A stretch of 64,000 nt of DNA from Flavobacterium frigidimaris (GTDB lineage: Bacteria > Bacteroidota > Bacteroidia > Flavobacteriales > Flavobacteriaceae). The number at the start of each line of letters is the position of its first letter. Position 1 is the stretch's first letter. The DNA is taken from NCBI GenBank assembly GCA_900129595.1, contig FQWG01000004.1:186001-250000 (forward strand). Direction: 5' to 3'. Below, one piece after another: positions 62,301 through 64,000 of this stretch. The notes under the pieces are model-generated. The model worked only from the letters and a program-made list of their open reading frames with translations, was not told where the DNA came from and made no database searches. A program made the translations under genes and the position numbers.

Positions 62301-64000
62301 TTTTCTAAGAATAAATTTATAATTACCAGGAACATTACTAATAGTAGCATTTATAGTTCCGAATTCTCCATTACAAATTGGGTGAGTTGCTTTAAGTTCT
62401 GTTTTAAATTCAAGCTCTTCAACATTCACATCTACATAAAACGGACATTTTGAAATTTGACCGTTTATTAATACAGTTTGTCTAATTTGAACTTTATAAC
62501 TTCCTTTGGGAACATCATTGAAGGTACTTTCGGGTTGATAATCAACTCCATTCAGGCTATAAAGATATCCTGAATTTTGAGGTGGATTTGTAACTGTAAT
62601 ACTTCCTTTAGTACCACAAATTATATCTTGCTTTTCAGCTTTAGGATCAAGGTTATTTTGGTAAACATTAAAATAATGAGTAACAAAACAAGTGTTGCCA
62701 TAATTTACAACCACTCTGAAAACACCTTCTCTGTCAGCAATAAATTTAGTATCGTTTTCTACAACTGTTGTCCAGTTTTTTGCTCCTTCAAAAGGACAGT
62801 TCTCTGGATTAGGCTCTTCTTTTGAAGGCACATCTTTTGTTTCCTGCCACGTTACTTTTGTTGCTCCCGTAATTCCTGTATCAATTTCTCTCTTGTCATT
62901 AAGACCACATAAGAAGATTTTAGGAAACGGTTTTTTATCCCTGACACAAGCGAAAGCTTCTCCTGTCTCCGGATCAATATTGTCTCCTTTAATCGGATTT
63001 TTAATTGTTGCAGCAAGATAATCTGTTACATTAAATGTTTGTTGGATAGGCTCACAATTTTCTGCGCCACTATTGTTAACAGTATATTTTCCAGGTTTGG
63101 TAATTGTAACGATTCTATTGTTATCACCAAAAATAAGTCCGTTTGGATCTCTCCATACATAAGTATTATACCCCAAAGCGGCCGTTAAAGTTGCTGTGCC
63201 ACAAAGTGATACATCTCTACTGAATAAACATTTATCAATACCTACTAAAAAGTTTGTTGCTGTTGGTTCTCCAACATTACATTCTGAAATCGTAGAATAA
63301 CTTCCTTCTCCAAATCCGTCTGTAGAGGTGTTTTTTACACCATAATATTTAGAATATGCTGTGTTTTCAATTTTGTTTGCACAAGCGTCAATCAATTCAT
63401 TACAATCATCGACCACTTTTACTTTAAATTTAATAGTGTAAGGATCCAGAGGTCCATTTGTCACAACCAATGCATCAGGTATTGTAAACACAAGTTTTCT
63501 TGCAGCTTCGTCATAAGTTGCAGTAATTCTGGAATCCATCGTCATACTGCTAAGACCACCAAAAATTACATTTTTAGGAAGGATGTCTGTAATGGTAAAG
63601 TTTTTAGCACTATCATTTCCTTCGTTCTTAAACTTAATTTCGTATTGAAGCTCCTGACTTAAAGTTACTGGCTGTCCATTAATATTTTTGCCATCCTTGT
63701 CTAGTACATTTTTTCTCAGTACTATTTTTGGAGCAATAATTTCTACTGACAACGCATTAAAAAACATGTAATATGAATCTGACGAAGTACTTATTCTAAG
63801 TGTAGCATTTGTCTCATCATTTTGTATAATCTTATTATCCTTGTTGTCTACCTTTACAACACCTGCATCATAACCTAATGTGTTTATGCTGGAAGGAACC
63901 CGTCCGCCAAGAATAACATCTCCATCTGTGATACTACTATTAAAAAAATTAGGTATTGTTTTAGGGCGCTTGCCACCAGTAACCTCAATTGGTCGCGTTA
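50367..64000 (-). CDS. sprB: Giant SprB-like gliding adhesin with type IX secretion C-terminus (5' end outside window)
   Basis: More than 4,540 residues are visible and the frame stays open to the right edge. The Met at 63767 is internal, since in-frame protein sequence (e.g. GGRVPSSINTLGYDAGVV) continues upstream of it. Visible order from N to C: a DUF11-like stretch (63290-63767, ITDILPKNVIFGG), dozens of ~80-residue SprB-type Ig-like modules with recurring GxYTVxVxDxxGC patterns, one unlike domain (~60550-61190), and a C-terminal CHU_C/T9SS type B sorting domain (50370-50609: FDRYGRVIVKY, WDGRYNG, GDYWYVLKL). Such proteins move along the surface in gliding cells. sprF follows. Confidence 0.92.
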   Translation of the reverse strand, partial: TRPIEVTGGKRPKTIPNFFNSSITDGDVILGGRVPSSINTLGYDAGVVKVDNKDNKIIQNDETNATLRISTSSDSYYMFFNALSVEIIAPKIVLRKNVLDKDGKNINGQPVTLSQELQYEIKFKNEGNDSAKNFTITDILPKNVIFGGLSSMTMDSRITATYDEAARKLVFTIPDALVVTNGPLDPYTIKFKVKVVDDCNELIDACANKIENTAYSKYYGVKNTSTDGFGEGSYSTISECNVGEPTATNFLVGIDKCLFSRDVSLCGTATLTAALGYNTYVWRDPNGLIFGDNNRIVTITKPGKYTVNNSGAENCEPIQQTFNVTDYLAATIKNPIKGDNIDPETGEAFACVRDKKPFPKIFLCGLNDKREIDTGITGATKVTWQETKDVPSKEEPNPENCPFEGAKNWTTVVENDTKFIADREGVFRVVVNYGNTCFVTHYFNVYQNNLDPKAEKQDIICGTKGSITVTNPPQNSGYLYSLNGVDYQPESTFNDVPKGSYKVQIRQTVLINGQISKCPFYVDVNVEELEFKTELKATHPICNGEFGTINATISNVPGNYKFILRKKGSDVEIQNTGFISDNFILFKGVDPGYTYEVEMSTANNGCSVVKEVEVFDYRLTAEAKITKTLSACDNGIIEVTVHGGTPRPGPPPYYMYYINGNANYVTDPKIVVTPETLPADGIFNIEVVDAKGCSVMLLPVTMIMAPKPVLKINPVNIKCYGYKTGQLEFVVTPADSGYDVSYSIDGTNFNTISPISNLAAGDYNVIVKYTYDKVECVDPPVKVTISEPTTELTASAGVSELAGCGAAGEGKIRITNPQGGVEPYTYSFDDQKTWVKTNDAYKDPGTYTVYIKDDNGCIYSMSGITIELPPVKPEIEVKTPVNFNCDGSATSTVTVKNPGNGNFEYNYYLDKSTVANTNNPPNVFPNVGPGEHTVRVEYKLVTVPTFSNLLMEDFGYGGDVESPGINKDYYCFERQVEATKCRGSIEINDGDYSVTARIVQPFGPWLQPGDHTPPPVPAKANGRCLVVNIGDKIPVTAILYEKTIKDIIPHQPINVEYFAFNLLNKDNGQADPDLIVGLMDMDGNEISSFPSGRIPKSEKWEKYPKTAITLDPKANTTLRFIVRSNLKETSGNDVAIDDIKVYQLPKSCITTVDVPFSIPTGKGFTASAATNKDVTCATGAADGEITITASNFDATNGYEYSTDGGSNWTKTTISPLIVKGFSAGTYDVRMRYDDTPEGSACVRTSSPTIKAAEVIIAGAVLTTPAKCSEGATITASATGGSGTYEYELRYAAGGVYRIFQKNGEFLDVDPGDYFVFVKDNKDCVSPDGKEIKVDKSPDVTAELDIATDYCYDTTDKATLVVKASGGTGTFSYSLDKEPGQKSNIFKNVEPGLHKIIVTDDNGCSSLEISITIEPELKVSPSIKALDCSSPTTKDAIITGNITGGYLPFTITKVSGPAGGTLDGPSPADTGRSFTYTTGVSGDYEFLITDKQGCTKTLKVKIDPITDPTIKETSKTNVSCKGKTDGAVVLTGEKGSGGYKFSDDGTTFTNNTGIFSGLSEGLHTFYVKDSKGCIGKLDVTIAAPVALAGSAVMSPKYTCDTKAVITATATDGNGDYTYVLKRGNTAVGSNKDGKFIDITIPGTYTVDITDGKGCPLTVSAGTIEALTPPTAMTFSHTALKCPSNKVDVTIESVTGGKGTMATFQYRIVLPTASETPYQGTTTFTDLAPGTYTFEVKDENNCTKRVEYTIDKLPETSINSRVDNTVICKGASNGKVTFIIGGFGNGTPYSYIIDGDATNILTGTTDPTGTTFEITISNLNTGNHKIDVTNGTTNCIVSRTQHVAEPLDKLILTPATVTPKTCDDLGTATIHVTGGWNTNYTYTVTPPTGPAIVQENDNYFADLEDGLYNYTVKDLKGCEETGTFTIGGIVAINASITATTNLCYKDAAKAAIYVTPDTHANYTYTLNGLTTQDNGTFTGLAPGKYKIRVTDTSTGCYIDLAEQTVATELTANTNLFAGPKCNTPNVEIRGKVSGGTPGATGNPLYTYTVTIDGNPESPATTHNVTAADGTFSYIDASGIAAGTTTTPKTTSTVYVFTFTDSKGCTTTSTRTVQPKTNPQFTATPNSTIFCNGQASGSITVTIDTDFGEGPYVTSVRNTTTNTSYGAQTTGLPAGNYTVRVTDAKGCFDEKTDIIIKQPDPIVVDYKVKPITCGDNGVSLGRIIINTVEGGTKNYTYNVKGINYDQKFDNKDGSTQFFEIVNFGYYEIIITDANGCTKIIKDILVASPPDDLDITVSNPPVDCSTGGTAVVAVGSDPLNPSSIIGNGPFYFAIYDGSVPNYPNKVGSFAWLPEDNPGIAGAPGDKKATFTNLTPGVKYTFIVYDSDAAHGGTGTGCYYFETSEDEIPTNSKLKVEGDVEAHNITCFTTPPTADGNVSFKISSEYTVATDVDYQIFNELTLQPMGPAQSGIVPAATVPVSTLDITNFGALPFGKYIIVVTEIKDRTTTPDLKGCSIASIPFTITGSVTPLTLDANSPNNANHCNTNAGKIEAFAQGGTTLEADPDPTNPKPAIPYLYKIQIDNGAIGEDVTDSRPLAASFDLASDKASVFNVEAGNYLVYVRDAYGCIAVKPVTVDKDPEPEITAVATGQCTAAEGKFGILVTLTNPGVGPYDYSLDGGFFERQSAPSFTIPNVSSGEHTVRVKDANGCGNTVLDINIYAPLEIEGSFTTPPTCRDADGIITVDVKGGFRTPVTNFEYTLVNNTTLVTSPVQVNNPVFINQAAGNYTVTVTDLNTGCTKNVTIDLVIPLDPDFTLANTAPNCAGAQGTLNNGTITVKLPTTNTDTPYTYTLNKISPTPLGSALTKNTKLFTGLTAGVYEVTVKSAKGCETKHQTEIFAPLPVTIALSESDFKCTGTTFNEKIVTVTPGGGAGAVPTVITDYKYSTDGTSWQDENTFTVSDSELAKTFTYYVKDAKGCIVSDQIIIQPFPKLISVVADYGDLMDCLNKKQEMTVTIAGGTNTPLQFTYKAYEDGVAIGNLETVTDRIFVFDALKEGATYKFEVFDNNTSCSIMSTSYNVPVFNKINVTANAYAMVDCNTNKTGQIEINVVDYAGPYTYEILKGGASLTPPVTGVGNSTTTSSFVLPDLLAAGTYTVFVKETAYPVCDFTTDPVTITEPDALTGFTVTNVPKNCFNAGSRVSIDLNSISGGSGGNSYAFVKRNDSPIGKYGPDSFAILDPATNTDWDVWVKDKNDCAIKEEVTIAEDLSPYDLAVNAFDPCPSPTGTYTFIVTATTAGGAEYSIGNGFQPTGTFTVDNSGEYTVTVRDKNGCTNELKVTILEELSLKVKAKKVSTCNNPDGEITVEAQGGSTDYEYSKDDVTYGPSPTFTLLLPNTYKLYVRDRVTGCKKMITEIIENATPITGFALTPTAVTCFGSTDGTITATMTAPSAGVNDNPKYMYSIDGGVTSQESNVFKDLAAGHYKITVLSGRGCPEEAETDVDSPLIITVPAPAVIPFGCTAGTNDANFATITVNVAGITGGSNDYKTFEFIKVGTPTPVYKGSDPFYTEYDLAGGTYIVNVYDSKGCIGTAPATVEIKPFIGLDLITVDVTKAITCNNLQEIQVSVSHTGATAPTNLEYTLVDVNATDGTTGILYPKQISTDGKFIDLPIANYLVTVTNLDTKCSVKTYHYVNEPNTFDLTIDKIVNVTCFAGNNGSADVTFIDRLITTTPLNPDEAGPFDYKVFDAAGIEVQRGSSPTAGPVKISNLEAGTYKITATLSGTPFCTVSKNFKIDQPTAALDITEKHSEITCLLGDGKISVTATGGWPSDYVYELRSGTDIIKPYGLSPDFTGLTNGTYQVYVKDFGGCEDFVPVVLNNPTRIDVTISATPMLTCFDNEDGIVTINTVTGGSGNYTYTLHGVLTDGSVTVEQSQGAKQFTGLKAGTYYVTVNDTWNCTNDSNKVTINQPEIVKATLVIQKTESCKQVPVVTLTATGGNGPYYYSADGTNYTGPFNSFVDITLPVTTTKVDYKYFVKDSNGCKSYVSNTSAFSPVPALEFERSSEIDIKCKGGATGSIRVLAKGGLGNYIYTLQNAAGIDITPAPAQITPGSFTDLPIGNYIVKVTSLDCDTVSTLFQLTEPDTSLTADAVATPLTCNGYNNGIITVNANGGVGKYKYAIEPEFKQFFDKNVFENLKPGFYDVLVQDENECYVFLQDIEVKEPAPLSGLEVPNSMIPEVCVGDKNGAFAIQITGGTAPYTASLDNEKGPFLLVDGDTEDYSGLSGGKHIVYIIDSSGCTTEVTIDMPLPVILDPIADINYDCVNNAQTNMVTVTVDNSNTDLTQIDYSLDSDVGPFQPGNIFTNVAPGRHFIVARHTNGCKVPTASFDIKAYDPLTLAVSGGKPEMNIISVTAGGGAPAYEYSFNGEPFTSSNRYKIYKSGDYVVVVRDRNGCTATITFPAIYVDVCLDNYFTPAGVTNTTWGPGCTNIYNNLEFSIFDRYGRVIVKYHYGQKWDGRYNGAELPSGDYWYVLKLNDPKDDREFVGHFTLYR
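50370..50609 (-). other. T9SS type B C-terminal sorting domain of the adhesin
   Basis: The last ~80 residues: FTPAGVTNTTWGPGC, FSIFDRYGRVIVKYHYGQKW, DGRYNGAELPSGDYWYVLKL and terminal GHFTLYR. This is the gliding-motility-associated C-terminal (CHU_C) domain, which directs secretion through the type IX system. Confidence 0.9.
60550..61190 (-). other. Non-repeat domain inside the adhesin (jelly-roll-like)
   Basis: About 215 residues differ from the repeats. They begin LLMEDFGYGGDVESPG, include IPHQPINVEYFAFNLLNKD and LIVGLMDMDGNEISSF, and end AIDDIKVYQLPKSC. The FDNVxV/AIDDIKV ending is typical of MAM- or carbohydrate-module-like jelly-roll domains in Bacteroidota surface proteins. It may be the ligand-binding part, which is inference. 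Confidence 0.6.

Noticed and set aside
63765..63767. ATG at 63767 as the start of the giant adhesin
   Set aside because: The same frame continues without a stop to the window edge and encodes typical surface-protein sequence (GGRVPSSINTLGYDAGVV), so the true start is outside.

Overview
The window reads as chromosomal DNA of a flavobacterium (Bacteroidota, close to Flavobacterium). The evidence is low GC, promoters of the Bacteroidota type (TAnnTTTG at -7), lineage families (DUF4421, DUF4349, DUF4837, M13 peptidase pairs, PorP/SprF), and a giant SprB-type gliding adhesin with a type IX secretion C-terminus. No rRNA, tRNA, CRISPR array or prophage was seen.

1-5.2 kb is a metal-homeostasis block. 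It holds the start of a TonB-dependent receptor, a thioredoxin-reductase-like flavoprotein, MerC and a Fur/Zur-type repressor around two palindromic operators, then an Nramp transporter fused to a universal-stress domain (mntH) and its probable DtxR-type regulator (mntR). 5.2-9.9 kb carries a dispersed-repeat-like element, a crotonase, an orphan sensor kinase, hemJ and hemH. After a divergent AraC regulator, hemA, hemC, hemD, hemE and hemF run from 11.2 to 18.4 kb. Four small accessory genes lie between hemE and hemF. One of them appears to have been inserted inside the first codons of hemF. hemB lies at 24.4 kb, so most of the route from glutamyl-tRNA to heme is present (HemA, B, C, D, E, F, J, H).

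18.5-19.5 kb is a REP-associated tyrosine transposase (RAYT) with short hairpin repeats on both sides and three ~88-bp tandem units upstream. 19.6-32.6 kb holds a DUF4421 protein, class I aldolase, two unknown envelope proteins, hemB with a cytochrome c lipoprotein, a GyrI-like protein, two tandem M13 metallopeptidases, an EamA transporter and an SCO copper chaperone. 32.7-35.2 kb is feoA-feoB plus a 40-residue Cys-rich Feo-associated peptide. 35.5-42.2 kb has two DUF4349 proteins, an HD phosphohydrolase, an acyl-ACP desaturase, PlsC, rnpA and a C-terminal-processing peptidase.

42.2-44.5 kb is a small accessory island with a Cys-rich double-glycine peptide precursor, a glycine-rich-domain-like protein, an alpha/beta hydrolase and an XRE regulator. 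It is the best candidate for an undescribed system. 44.5-49.2 kb holds a GNAT, a DUF4837 lipoprotein, a LysM lytic transglycosylase and pgk. From 49.3 kb to the right edge lies a sprF-sprB pair on the minus strand. The visible part of sprB encodes more than 4,500 residues of Ig-like repeats and stays open past the window edge.

Many intergenic gaps contain long inverted repeats built from gene-specific short words. They are probably terminators or mRNA-end structures.
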